Below, one piece after another: positions 21,672 to 31,987 of a stretch of DNA of 64,000 bases; position 1 is the first letter of the stretch; each line of letters opens with the position of its first letter. This DNA comes from Gnomoniopsis sp. IMI 355080. Its lineage: Eukaryota > Ascomycota > Sordariomycetes > Diaporthales > Gnomoniaceae. The stretch covers positions 60,135 to 124,134 of the forward strand of contig JAPEVC010000102.1 of assembly GCA_027946555.1 (NCBI GenBank), read 5' to 3'. The translations under genes were made by a program, and so were the position numbers. The notes beneath the pieces were generated by a model. The model was not told where the DNA came from and ran no database searches. It worked only from the letters and a program-made list of their open reading frames with translations.

Positions 21672-23628
21672 GCTGATGACTTTCAAATATGAATTGATGC
21701 TTCCCTATTCAAGAGATAGGAGGGAGTAGTGGCCGAGACGAGTACCCGCAAAATACAGAGGGGGGGTGTCATTTATTGAATTAGGTCGTGCGAGCGCGTG
21801 GCAGCCGTTACCTGTTGAACCAACGAAGCCCGATGCGTGCTAGGTCTAGCGGCATTTGGGTATGAAGGACTTGTAATATCACCACAAAGTCCAAGCCGTG
21901 TTGACTGTGATGGCCCACGCGATAGGCACTTAAGGACTTTAGTAGTGAAGGGAGGCAATGTAATGATAGTTTGGAAGCTGACAACGGTCCATCTGAATCT
22001 CTAGAGGGACTATATAGTTGACATATGGATGCAGGCGAGGAAGTCAGTGGACCGCCACAGAACATCAAAGACGAATATTGGTCCACAGCTTCACCAATCC
22101 CATAGTGTCGTCCATGCTCGAAAGCTAACATCGAATGACTCTCTATAAATGCATTTTCAGCTCAATCTCGATATATGGTGTATAATGGCATTTATGGGAT
22201 TATGCTCGCGGATTCAACGGCAATATTGTTACCCAGGTAGTCTTGCGACGTAGAGAAATGGCAGTTTTAGGAATTGAAAGTTCTACCATCAGACTATTGA
22301 GGCCTGCAATGTCGTGGTTGCCAATTGAGATGTGGCGCTATTCATGGACACCAGGTTTAGTCCGTGTATCAAAAACACGAGTCGTGGTGCTGCCGCACAA
22401 AGGTTACATCTCGGGTCTTTCTCATGACCTCTTTGCAACCAAAACTTTTGTTCTCGCCAAACTGCAGACCGGGCAGGGGAAATTACTACCAACGCTAGTC
22501 TGTTCTCTCGATTGAAATGTGAGCGAGCGTAGAAGGAATATTTTGATTTTTCTATTTTGAAATCCAATGCTTTGATGTGAGGCGTGGAGGCTGTGCTTGT
22601 TCTTAGCTCCGGGCTAGATTAGACGGCATTGTTCTCTGAAGCCCTGCTAACAGAGACCCTTCGCAAGACTTCCACTTCGAGGAAATACGCCGTTAGTCTT
22701 TCATCCATGTCACAAATGTAAGTTACCTAGGTAGAATCTTGGATGCCATGTGTGTTGTTTATATGATTCTACCCAAGACACAACATCATCGGGCGAACGA
22801 ACACCTGGGCAGACTTCAGAAAGTTTCGGAGGGGTTTGCCAAGCAACAGATTCGCAGGTTCGGGCTCATTAGCGAACTTCTCCAGGTCTTACCAGCAAAA
22901 GCATTTTCACGTTGTCAAGAGTGATACTGTTGACAGTCGTCTAAGTCACAGGTTCCTGACAGGAGTTGAGTGAGTGACTCGTACAGAGATTCTTGCCCCT
23001 TGCGGTACGCCCGGGGTCAAACTTCTATCGAGTTTCTGAGACGCGAGAAAAATGAAGGTTCGAGGCTGATGCAGCAGCCGTGCACATACAAATCGCACTA
23101 ACCCCGACGGCGATCAGGGGAGTTCGGATGAGGCTGCCGTTGGCCAAGTGATCTAATGATACGATCCCTGGGATGATTATCTTCACATGTATCCTGTCCG
23201 GGGAATTTTGCTGCAAGTTGACTTTCAGTCACAGGTTCTAAAGTCCCAAGGATCTATCCTTGAGCCTCGTCCCAAGAACCTGGGCAACGTCGTCTTTGCA
23301 GCTTGCATCTTGCTCGGATAGAAACTCTACTCACAGTTGGCTCGCTGCCAAGAACACTTTTTGGGGACAAAGTCAATTTCTCAAACGCGGCTCACCGCGC
23401 GCTTGACTCCAGCCCCGGTGAGTCCTATGCATTAACGAAGATGCCCGTTGGGGCAGAAGGTAAAGGCTATTGCTACGGTTCGCTTCTTTATAACAACAAC
23501 CCTACCGCCGCCCATCTCATCTGCTATGATCGTCTCATTGCCTTCCCAGTCAACCCAGTCATTATCATCTTGTTTCATTAACAGTCAATCCTTTCTTGTT
23601 ATTCCCCGCCAGATCTTCAAAAGTCAAG
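21672..23628. other. Gene-free interval
   Basis: About 2 kb with only short open frames lacking recognisable features. Contains one exact TACCTAGGTA palindrome at 22724-22733. Confidence 0.5.
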
Positions 23629-24822
23629 ATGGCACCTCACTCGCTTACCAACTATTTGTACTTGTCTTTGACATCGCTGGTCGCTGCGCAAACTATTCAA
23701 TTCGACGGCCGAGTTCCTGCCGGCACTGAGCTTACTGCTTTTGACGCGGCCAACGGGCTGTTCAACCCTGCCAACGTCTTTGGCGCCAATCTGAGCTTCA
23801 GTAAACTCTTGCAATTGCCTTCCGTCTCGCCGTCATTGTTCGACGTGGGTACCGTTCCTGTAGAGGTCACCATCAGGTACGTGTTGTCAATATCCAATGG
23901 CACCTCAGATACTCCACAAGTACATACTCACACACCTTTTTTAGTGACCAGTCTATCTTCGCTCCCAGTGCGGACAATGTTCAGACGGGCTTCCGCCGGG
24001 CTGAGCTTCTTCCCGCCAGCAACAATGGCACTGACGCCTCCACCCTCGGAGTCAAGACTCTGCACTTCAGCCTCATGAAAGATGCTCAACGTCCCCTGAA
24101 CCTCTCGCACGAGTACCAAATGGTAAGTACTGGCTCGGAATATGATATCTTTAATGGATAGAGACTTTTTGTCATCTTCCTCGGTAATTTTATGGTCATT
24201 GACTAACACCAAAATTTTCAGGTCTTTCTGGAGAGCAACGATTTCAGCACGAACCAAGTTGTCTTGAAGACCGGAACCATCTTGGACCAGCCAGCCTCGG
24301 ACCCGGACACTTTGACGCTCTTTTCGAACGTCAAGAACGCATCGGTGCTCTTCACTACTCCATTTACCGCCGATGTCTTCCACAACTTTGGCGTGACATT
24401 GGACTTCACGAAGAAGTAAGTCTCCTATAGCATTCGATAGATACGTGAGAAAACCAAAAACTAACACATTGATCAGCACCACACAAGTCTTCTACTCCAC
24501 AGGCGCTGATGCTCTTGCCCAAGTCACTGAGGCTGTTCCCAACGACGTCAGTGGCCAGGGACAGTTCCACTTTGGCCTGCTAAAGAAGCCTGTCAACGGT
24601 GGCGCTGACATTACCAAGAGCGGCTTCCAGCCGTCTGGTATCGATGAGGGTCTTATTTTCGGAGGCATTTTCGAGGAGGATACTACTGGTGGCTCGGCGA
24701 CCCTGTCTCCCAGTGGTGCAGCGTCTGTCAACTCGACTGCTGCGGCTGGCCTGAACTCAACTGCCAAGGTCGCAAGGAGGAGAATTGCCCGTCGTGGCGC
24801 GGGCAAACGTTTGCAATTCTAA
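23629..24822 (+). CDS. Secreted GH131-like glycoside hydrolase
   Basis: Putative extracellular beta-glucan-active enzyme of the GH131 type. Four exons: 23629-23876, 23945-24122, 24222-24415 and 24477-24822 (phases 2, 0, 2), 321 residues. A signal peptide (LYLSLTSLVAAQ) is followed by TIQFDGRVP, equivalent to the DGR near the start of GH131 domains. Later landmarks are FRRAELLP, LHFSLMKDAQRPLNLSHEYQ, FLESNDF, TPFTADVFHNFGVTLDFT, TTQVFYSTGADAL, GQGQFHFGLLKKP and GIDEGLIFGGIFEED, in the order and spacing I expect for GH131. After the catalytic domain comes a Ser/Thr/Ala tail with sequons and a short basic end (ARRRIARRGAGK). There is no cellulose-binding module. All splice sites are canonical. 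Assignment is by motif recollection, not by search. Confidence 0.78.
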
Positions 24823-26041
24823 TGGATTAGAAGATGTGTGAAAATAATGGTTCTTCATAGAGGCACAATCTTCTAGATAAGAATTCGTCAAGTCTTACAC
24901 CGTACATTTAGAATTTCGTGAGGACTCCCATGTGAGCATGTTATTTTACGAGTCATCACCATGTAAGTGGCTTGACGCTTAGACACTATCGACGGAGTGT
25001 TCCTATTGCGTACGATAAATTCATAGAAATCGCACCTCTCTTGATCAGGTCGTCACTCAATCTCTTTCCGTATTTCGTCGTTTCCTCTCTCCACCTCCCT
25101 GTCATTGTCACGGGTTGTCTCTTTCGTATGGTAAGGTATGCGGGTGTGGTCTGTATTTGCTCTCGTTCCTTGTAATGATGGGTTGCAACGAAGGATGGAG
25201 AGAAAACAATTCAACTCACCAGGGGGGGCTAGGCGTACGGCCACCATTGCCGGTCTCTTTTCCACTAGGGATATCCTTCTGGGCAGTGGGTTGGTAAAAA
25301 ATCTTAAGTCGACAGCGAATAAGACTGCTTTAATGGTGGAAGAGTGCTTTAGTGGTGGATCAAATCGTTGACACATCCATAATGGAGGAGTGCGTTGCGG
25401 CAGCAACACCAGCCTCAGCGGTCGCGTCGATTCCGGCCACGATGTAAAACTCCTGTTGCTCTAGGCGGCACGATTCCTTGCGCACACCAAAGACTCGCGT
25501 CGAATGGCACTCGTGTACTGATGTTGTATTGGCGGATACACCGCCTCTGGTCCACAACACCTGTCGTCTCAATTTCGCGGCCTTCGCGGCGGATATGTTG
25601 ACTAGCTTCGAGCTTCAGAGGTGTTTCAGTTGACTGGTATATATTACATCAGAGCTTGATGAAGGCGAGTGCAGGTCTAGGTCCTCGGGAATGAGCCACA
25701 GCGTTGCCTTGAACGTTGGAGTCGAAAAGGTATGACAATGGTCAGGAAATCAGGATGCTGAAGATCGATTATCAGGCGTTGAGACATGTCAGTGAAGGAT
25801 GATCAGACATCTTGGGACTTTTATATAGTTTTGCACTTAGTCTGTTCATGTTCCAACAGACGAGAGAGTGGTGTTAGGCGCCTCTGCTTGTCCTTTAGTG
25901 ATAACATCACCACAAACGTTGGCCCCTCTAAGAGTATCACGGTGCCCTATGTGGAGGAAGACACCAAATACATGCGTCCGCGAATTAGATGCTTTAATGG
26001 TACAATTAGGCCAACACCACTTGGTAACAACAGTGATGCCC
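24823..26041. other. Intergenic, convergent flanks
   Basis: About 1.2 kb between the convergent GH131-like and CWF19 genes; no supported gene. Confidence 0.5.
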
Positions 26042-28219
26042 TCAGCCCTCTGTCAACACCCTAGTCCAGTCAAACTTCCGCCATTTCTGCTTGAAAGCAT
26101 CCGTCCTAGGATCACTCCGGCTCCACCGGCCTTGCCTCTTGATATTATCCGGCTCACAATCCAACATGCCTCCCAATATCTCCCGCGCGAACAGATCCCC
26201 CCGAGGCCACCTCGACGAGTCCTCAACGATGTGCCCCAGCCCACCATCCAGATTGAACCACGCGTGAAAGTATGGCATCTCCTTTGCAATGCTCCTGCGA
26301 AAGGCATTTTTGCCCATACCTTCCCGCGCCTTCTTGCTTGTATCAATTATCTTGGCGTGTTGACTCCATTCCTCATCGCTGGAGAGCATGGCTTCCCGGA
26401 AGAAGGCGGGTGCGGTATCACCCAAGTCCCAGGGAATGGGCACTGCGACTAGTGCGGCGTGGAGGTGTCGCTGTGGAGCCGCGGCATTCTCGTAAAAGAC
26501 CACCTCGCGGCCTTGTTCGTGATATAGGCGCGTGAGAGACTTCATAAAGTTTCGCATCTCTTCCCACTCGTCGTCATCGCATTCGAGCAGATTAGTGCGA
26601 TGACTGATGGGCACGACGACGGCGCCGCCCTCGGCGCCTTTGAGCTCGGGTTCGGTGGGCAAGGTAAGATATACACGTGTCCCGAGGGCGATGATGGGTG
26701 CGATTGGTTGGTCTTGCGGAGGCTGCTTGTCCTCGTGGTAGCAGAGCGGGCAGGTATCGAGGATTTTGCTCATCTTTTGGTACTCGTTGACAGCCATGTT
26801 TTTTAAGTTGATTTCAGACTTGTGCACCCGCTTGGCGAGCTTCTCGGCGTTTTCATCAAGATAGTCCAGATCATCGTCGAATTTTCCGTCCTTTGCGATC
26901 CGTTCAGCCATTCGCATGCCTTCACCACCAGCTTGACCTCGCGTGCGGCGCTCTTCCCGGACCATATCTTCAATGCTCATATCCTCGTTCGCCTCTACAA
27001 GACCACGCTCACGGCCGCGCTTGTTGTCGATGGACTTGACCTCGCCTCGCGCTCCAGCGAGCATGCGATTGTGCATTGTATCTAGAACCACAGCTTGTTC
27101 GGTAGTTGCAGTCCCATTGAACTGCGCCAAAGCTGCATCGTATTCGCTTTGCAACTTCTCCGCATCCGGAGCTTTGCGGAGCTTGGCCTTCATGACCTGG
27201 GCCTTCATGCGGTTCAGGGCGGTCTGATCGAGCGGTGGCGCGGCTTCTCTCATTATAACCCCTTGTTCTGGTTCATCGTGAGAAGGCTCAAGGTCTTCTT
27301 TCGGTGTAGGCCGAGTCTTGGCCATGCGCTCGCGGTACAAATTACCCGTAGGCTTATCAGATCCCTTGTAGCCTTGCCCGTAGACTTTGCGCCTCTCCAT
27401 CTCAGTGTGCTCTTCTCGAGCATCGTCAAATTCTTTGAGGCTTCCAAATCGTTCCTCCCCTACTTGGTCAACGGGCCGGCCTGTCTGCTCAGCAGTGGTG
27501 TAGACTCCCTTCAACTTGGTCATTCGCCACTGTGAACCATTATCACCAAATGTGTAGTCCACCTCCATTTCAGATTCGTTGAGCTCGTCAGGCGAAACGC
27601 CACTCGCCTCTCCAATTCCTCTATTCAACTCCCGGTGATGTAGTACACGCTCGGGGACTTGCTTTGGTGGTGGTGTCTTCTCTTTCTTGGTGCGCTGAAC
27701 GTAGTCGATATCAATCGCTCCAGTCATCCAGGAGTCACGTTTGAGAGGCTTGCTCTCGTTCCTAGGCACCTCGTCGTCCGGCACTGGAAGCTTTTCCTTA
27801 GGATCCGTTGACTTAATGAAATCAGGGTCCTCATCAACCTCTTGATCACGGTGCCGTCTCTTATGGCGGTCACTTCGTTCCTGGTCGTCATGTTCGTGTC
27901 TCGAATGCCGAGATCGCTTGTGACGGTGTCCATCATCATCACCATCATCCGCACCGTCCTCACGCCGCCGGTGGTGTCTTTGGCTGTGGCTGTCTCGATC
28001 TTTGCTCCTGTTGCGATCCCGGTCCCTGTGGCGCTCGCCATTTTTTTCGCGGTGTCTATCCTTGCGTTCATCCCGACCATCGCGCTCCGATGACCTCTCG
28101 CGCCTATGATGTCGGTGCTTGTGTTTCTTTTCCTTTCGCTCGGCGCGTTCCTGCTCTTGCTGCCGCTCGGCCTTCTCTGCAGCCAGTTGCTTCTCGAAAT
28201 CGTCTAGCCCTGTATCCAT
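26042..28219 (-). CDS. CWF19: CWF19-like spliceosome/debranching-associated protein
   Basis: Nuclear pre-mRNA splicing factor related to S. pombe Cwf19 and human CWF19L2, which associates with late spliceosomes and intron turnover. The open frame is uninterrupted. I place the start at 28219 (MDTGLDDFEKQLAAEKAE) rather than the upstream in-frame codon at 28318, because conserved sequence begins there; the protein is then 725 residues. The N-terminal third is a highly charged Arg/His/Lys/Glu block typical of splicing factors. The last ~240 residues hold the two CwfJ C-terminal domains: ILDTCPLCYHEDKQPP with paired Cys, VVVPISHRTNLLECDDDEW, VVFYENAAAPQRHLHAALV (HIT-like fold), then AFRRSIAKEMPYFHAWF and the terminal WRKFDWT. 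It shares a short bidirectional promoter with GPN1. Confidence 0.92.
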   Translation of the reverse strand: MDTGLDDFEKQLAAEKAERQQEQERAERKEKKHKHRHHRRERSSERDGRDERKDRHREKNGERHRDRDRNRSKDRDSHSQRHHRRREDGADDGDDDGHRHKRSRHSRHEHDDQERSDRHKRRHRDQEVDEDPDFIKSTDPKEKLPVPDDEVPRNESKPLKRDSWMTGAIDIDYVQRTKKEKTPPPKQVPERVLHHRELNRGIGEASGVSPDELNESEMEVDYTFGDNGSQWRMTKLKGVYTTAEQTGRPVDQVGEERFGSLKEFDDAREEHTEMERRKVYGQGYKGSDKPTGNLYRERMAKTRPTPKEDLEPSHDEPEQGVIMREAAPPLDQTALNRMKAQVMKAKLRKAPDAEKLQSEYDAALAQFNGTATTEQAVVLDTMHNRMLAGARGEVKSIDNKRGRERGLVEANEDMSIEDMVREERRTRGQAGGEGMRMAERIAKDGKFDDDLDYLDENAEKLAKRVHKSEINLKNMAVNEYQKMSKILDTCPLCYHEDKQPPQDQPIAPIIALGTRVYLTLPTEPELKGAEGGAVVVPISHRTNLLECDDDEWEEMRNFMKSLTRLYHEQGREVVFYENAAAPQRHLHAALVAVPIPWDLGDTAPAFFREAMLSSDEEWSQHAKIIDTSKKAREGMGKNAFRRSIAKEMPYFHAWFNLDGGLGHIVEDSSRWPRGDLFAREILGGMLDCEPDNIKRQGRWSRSDPRTDAFKQKWRKFDWTRVLTEG

Positions 28220-28530
28220 ATTTCTTTCTTCGTTTCTTGAAAAAGCTTGGCTTTGACAGGGTGAGGGGGCGCGGACCGAGAGCAGAGGTGATGGGTGCGA
28301 AGACGTTTGTGAGCTCAAGATATGACGTTGAAGTTGAGGCTCTACAGCTGCCCCGGAATTTCTACAGGTACAAGGGTGTTAAAGACTGGCAGACAGGGAT
28401 TAGCTAGCCCGCGGTGGGGGGGGTGGGTGGCCGATCAACTGCCCCGCCTCATTAACTTTTCCTGTGATTTCAGCTTGTCACTTCGAACTGCACCATTCTA
28501 TGATTCCTCTCACCACGAAGAATATTCAAA
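28220..28530. promoter_or_regulatory. Bidirectional promoter between CWF19 and GPN1
   Basis: A 311-base head-to-head interval between two housekeeping genes, with a G-run (GGGGGGG) near 28417. Confidence 0.55.
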
Positions 28531-29736
28531 ATGGCCTCCTCTTCGACTGCACCAGAGACAAGCCAACCCAGCGAGGGCTCGGCGCCCGCCCAGCAGCCTG
28601 TTGCCATCGTTTGCGTCGGCATGGCCGGCTCGGGCAAGACAACCTTCATGCAGCGCATCAACGCCCATCTTCACCAGCACAAAGACCCTCCATACGTAAT
28701 CAACCTGGACCCGGCTGTGCTCAATGTTCCTTTCGACAGCAATATCGACATTCGTGACTCTGTCAACTACAAGGAGGTGATGAAGCAGTACAACCTCGGC
28801 CCCAACGGCGGCATCCTCACCTCGCTCAACCTCTTCGCGACCAAGGTCGACCAGATCCTCGGCCTGCTCGAGAAGCGCACACAGCCCGACGCCGCGGACC
28901 CTAATCGCAAGCCTATCAACAACATCCTCGTCGACACACCGGGCCAGATTGAGGTGTTTGTGTGGTCCGCCTCCGGCACCATTCTGCTGGAGTCCCTCGC
29001 CTCGTCATTCCCTACTGTCATCGCATATGTCATCGATACGCCGCGCACAAGCTCGACCAGCACATTCATGAGTAACATGCTCTATGCGTGCAGTATCCTA
29101 TACAAGACGAAGTTGCCCATGATCCTGGTGTTCAACAAGACGGATGTCAAGGACGCAAGCTTTGCGACGGAGTGGATGACAGATTTCGAGGCGTTCCAGG
29201 CAGCATTACAGGAGGACGAAAACCGTAATGCATTTGGTGGTGTTGAGGGCGAGGGAAGTGGCAGTGGATACATGGGCTCACTATTGAACAGCATGAGCCT
29301 AATGCTAGAGGAGTTCTACGCGCATCTGAGCGTGGTCGGCGTGAGCTCCATGACCGGTCAAGGCGTGGATGACTTCTTCAAGGCAGTAGGAGAGAAGGCC
29401 GAGGAGTTCAAGCGAGACTACCAGCCCGAATTGGACAGAAAACGCAAGGCAAGAGATGATGCAAAGAGGGCGGAACGCGAGAAAGAGCTGGACAAGATGA
29501 TGAAGGGCATGTCAGTCAGTGGCTTGGCTACAGCTGGGAGCTCTACCGCGGCCAAGGATGAAGATGGTGATATCGACGTCCTTAGCGATCAGGACTCGGA
29601 TGAGTATGACGATGATGAAACGGATCGCGATGGTCTACAGGCCAGGTACAATGCTGCCATGCAAGGAGGTGAAGAGAGTCTGGGAGAGGAAGCCAGCTTT
29701 GCCAAGTATTTACACACTTCGCAGAGACAAGGGTAG
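28531..29736 (+). CDS. NPA3: GPN-loop GTPase 1 (NPA3/XAB1)
   Basis: Essential GTPase that helps assemble RNA polymerase II and bring it into the nucleus. A single uninterrupted exon encodes 401 residues, the usual length. The P-loop GMAGSGKTT spans residues 30-38. The class-defining Gly-Pro-Asn loop is in YNLGPNGGILTSLNL. G3 is DTPGQIEVF and G4 is FNKTD. NLDPAVLNVPF and NIDIRDSVNYKEVMK are also diagnostic of GPN1. The C-terminal region is charged coiled coil (KRKARDDAKRAEREKELDKM) followed by an acidic tail (LSDQDSDEYDDDETDRD), as in other fungal GPN1 proteins. The start ATG is the first in frame after a plausible leader. Confidence 0.96.
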   Translation: MASSSTAPETSQPSEGSAPAQQPVAIVCVGMAGSGKTTFMQRINAHLHQHKDPPYVINLDPAVLNVPFDSNIDIRDSVNYKEVMKQYNLGPNGGILTSLNLFATKVDQILGLLEKRTQPDAADPNRKPINNILVDTPGQIEVFVWSASGTILLESLASSFPTVIAYVIDTPRTSSTSTFMSNMLYACSILYKTKLPMILVFNKTDVKDASFATEWMTDFEAFQAALQEDENRNAFGGVEGEGSGSGYMGSLLNSMSLMLEEFYAHLSVVGVSSMTGQGVDDFFKAVGEKAEEFKRDYQPELDRKRKARDDAKRAEREKELDKMMKGMSVSGLATAGSSTAAKDEDGDIDVLSDQDSDEYDDDETDRDGLQARYNAAMQGGEESLGEEASFAKYLHTSQRQG

Positions 29737-30203
29737 AAAGACAAAAGTTAGCGTGGGTATAGCTATGGACATTGAAGATGGGCGTATTTGGCCACCAACG
29801 CCACGTCCACTTGGCATAAGGGATAGGCCTGCTGGGGAGCAGAGGTCTGCATCAACGGAGTTCCGGTCCGGGTTCAACAAGATACCATCAATCACTTTAC
29901 AGAATGAATTCATTAAATTCCAGTGCTCCCAAACTCCGATATGCCCGTGACGCTGCCGCTCCCCCTCCCTTTGATATCTGAGTCCCTACCAAAAGGTATG
30001 CCGTCATCTTTCGGCTTCTATATGCACAGCGCCATCGTCAGGCGACGATGGTGTAGGGTGATTCAGCCTCGATGCTCTTCGATATCTTCATCGCAATGCC
30101 CGTCTCGACCGTCATGATTTCAACCGTTTCGCGATCTTCCACTTAGCGATCGCCTTATCGTCAGGTCTGGTGGCGTTTCGCAACGACCAAAGCCGCACAT
30201 TGA
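29737..30203. other. Convergent 3' flanks of GPN1 and RPB12
   Basis: About 470 bases; nothing besides presumed 3' untranslated regions. Confidence 0.5.
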
Positions 30204-30480
30204 TCATCGGGCCTCGAATTGGATCATTCTACATCGTCTATCAGCAAAGCGCACCCTTCTCGCCTTCTGCGCATGCCTCAACTCACCTCTTAGTGCGCTC
30301 CTTGTACAATACACGGCATCCGCAGTCGAGGCAGGTGACAGGCTGTGACTTCTTGAGCTGGTTGGGAGAGCCACAATCGCCGCACAGATAACGGATGGTG
30401 GGCTCGTTGTCGGCGCGCTGTGGGGGCTCAAAAGGGTTCGAGTTCTGAGTGGTGGGCACGGTGTAGCCTTCGCGAGACAT
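30204..30480 (-). CDS. RPC10: RPB12/RPABC4, shared RNA polymerase I/II/III subunit
   Basis: Smallest common subunit of the three nuclear RNA polymerases, a zinc-ribbon peptide that docks on the second-largest subunit and AC40/RPB3. Two exons: 30480-30287 and a 25-base terminal exon 30228-30204, separated by a 58-base phase-2 intron. The product is 72 residues. The zinc ligands are Cys33, Cys36, Cys50 and Cys53 (YLCGDCGS; VTCLDCGCRV). Splicing yields the invariant C-terminus LYKERTKRMIQFEAR; without the intron the frame stops after ERTKR, so the tiny last exon is well supported and easily missed. The first ~28 residues are a variable tail. Head-to-head with the HIT gene. Confidence 0.95.
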
Positions 30481-30876
30481 GTTTGCGATGTGGGGAGTTG
30501 TAGAGGTGCGAAGATGAATGGCGATGGTTTGTGGCGCTTGGCTTGAAGTTGGGAGGAAGTCTTGAGGTTGACGCTGGGATGCGCCCGACGGTAGAGGATA
30601 GAAAATTGGGCGGTGAGGAAGCGGCAGAAACTTGAGCGCGCCAGCCAAAGCCAGGGTTGACAGGGATGCGGCCGCAGCCGAGGTACATTAGTACGTCGCA
30701 GATCGACAAGTGTGGTACTGCTCAACCATATCTAAGCATCTTCCATTCGAGTACAGTCCCAAGCAGAGGTCTTTTGTTGTCTCCAGTCCAAACGGCCAAA
30801 AATAGCTGACCTGCCTTCTGCTGGGACTGTCACAACGCGAAAGACGCTCGGGCAGAGCAGAAGAGCAGCCGACACC
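30481..30876. promoter_or_regulatory. Bidirectional promoter between RPB12 and the HIT gene
   Basis: A 396-base head-to-head interval; no element recognised with confidence. Confidence 0.5.
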
Positions 30877-31557
30877 ATGGCGCCGCAGGTCCCAGACAAG
30901 TCCTTCGACTCTTCTCAGCCCTTGAATCCGGCCTCAACGCCAACAACCTCTTCAGATCAGGACGACAACTGCCCATTTTGTCGCATATCGACCCTCTATC
31001 AAACATACGATCCCACGTCTCCCCCACTATCTACCTCCTCCACACTCTCCCCAGAACTCACCTTCCCCAACCCGGAAACTTACATCCTCCTCTCTAGCCC
31101 TCTAGTGATCGCATTCCTAGATATCATGCCCCTCTCGCGCGGCCACCTCCTCCTCTGCCCCCGCCGCCACGCGCCCAAGCTCACAGGCACCACTCCCTCC
31201 GAGGCCCGTGACCTGGGCTACTGGCTGCGCGTGCTATCCACCGCCGTCAGCCGCGCCACCGGCGTCGAGGACTGGAACGTCGTGCAGAATAACGGGGCCG
31301 CCGCTGCGCAGGTCGTCCCGCACATGCATTACCACATCATTCCGCGGCCTGAGATTCGTGCGCAGGGGCGGTGGAGTGAGAAGTTCACCATGTTTGGGAG
31401 GGGCCAGAGGACGGATCTGGACGCGGAGGATGGGGAGAACTTGGCGGAGAAGGTGAGGAGGGAAATTGCGAATGTTTTGAGGGAGGAAGGGGGACGTGAC
31501 GGCCAGAGTGCTGGCCAAAGTATAAGCTCAGGCCGTGGTGCAAAGGGAAAGTTATGA
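30877..31557 (+). CDS. HIT-family (histidine triad) nucleotide hydrolase/transferase
   Basis: Single-exon, 226-residue histidine-triad protein. The HIT core runs from NCPFCRIS (residues 31-38) through FLDIMPLSRGHLLLCPRRH to the triad HMHYHIIPRP (His149, His151, His153). WNVVQNNGAAAAQVVPH precedes it as in active HIT enzymes, with the Asn-Gly that contacts the phosphate. The family hydrolyses nucleoside phosphoramidates or dinucleoside polyphosphates. The N-terminal 30 residues and the Glu/Gly-rich C-terminus are variable. A linker between CPFC and the core (about residues 45-65, Ser/Pro/Thr-rich) is longer than in minimal HINT proteins. The exact substrate class cannot be told. Confidence 0.92.
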   Translation: MAPQVPDKSFDSSQPLNPASTPTTSSDQDDNCPFCRISTLYQTYDPTSPPLSTSSTLSPELTFPNPETYILLSSPLVIAFLDIMPLSRGHLLLCPRRHAPKLTGTTPSEARDLGYWLRVLSTAVSRATGVEDWNVVQNNGAAAAQVVPHMHYHIIPRPEIRAQGRWSEKFTMFGRGQRTDLDAEDGENLAEKVRREIANVLREEGGRDGQSAGQSISSGRGAKGKL

Positions 31558-31987
31558 ACAGACGTTATGCTTGTTGTGACGCTCACACACCAGGATAGCT
31601 TCCTACGCAACAACGTACCAAGATGCTTGAAGTCACTCGCGCCAGGTCTTTTTCAAGATCGAGCTGATACAAAGTACAGTGCAGCACGATTGAGAACTTG
31701 AGAGTTTATAACTTCAAAGAAGAGTGGTACCTCCAAGACCAAGACAATTCCCGCGTTCCCGGGCCTGACAACTTCTGGCTCCAGCTACCTTGCCACAAGG
31801 TTTCTACGACATGGGCATATGAGCAACTCCTCAAACAAATGTCACTGTACATCCTGATGGAGCCTAGAGAATAAGTCAAAGTACCTTATTTTCTATCTCA
31901 GTACGCAACGCCTCACGCTTCTTGTGCCATTTTTTCCCGTATCCATCTATATTCAAAGCCAACCGAGTCGAGAAAAAAAGACCACGA
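31558..31987. other. Convergent 3' flanks
   Basis: About 430 bases between the convergent HIT and aldo-keto reductase genes; nothing else supported. Confidence 0.5.

Noticed and set aside
28220..28318. N-terminal 33-residue extension of CWF19
   Set aside because: Not conserved-looking and lies in the short bidirectional promoter; the internal ATG at 28219 begins the typical charged N-terminus.
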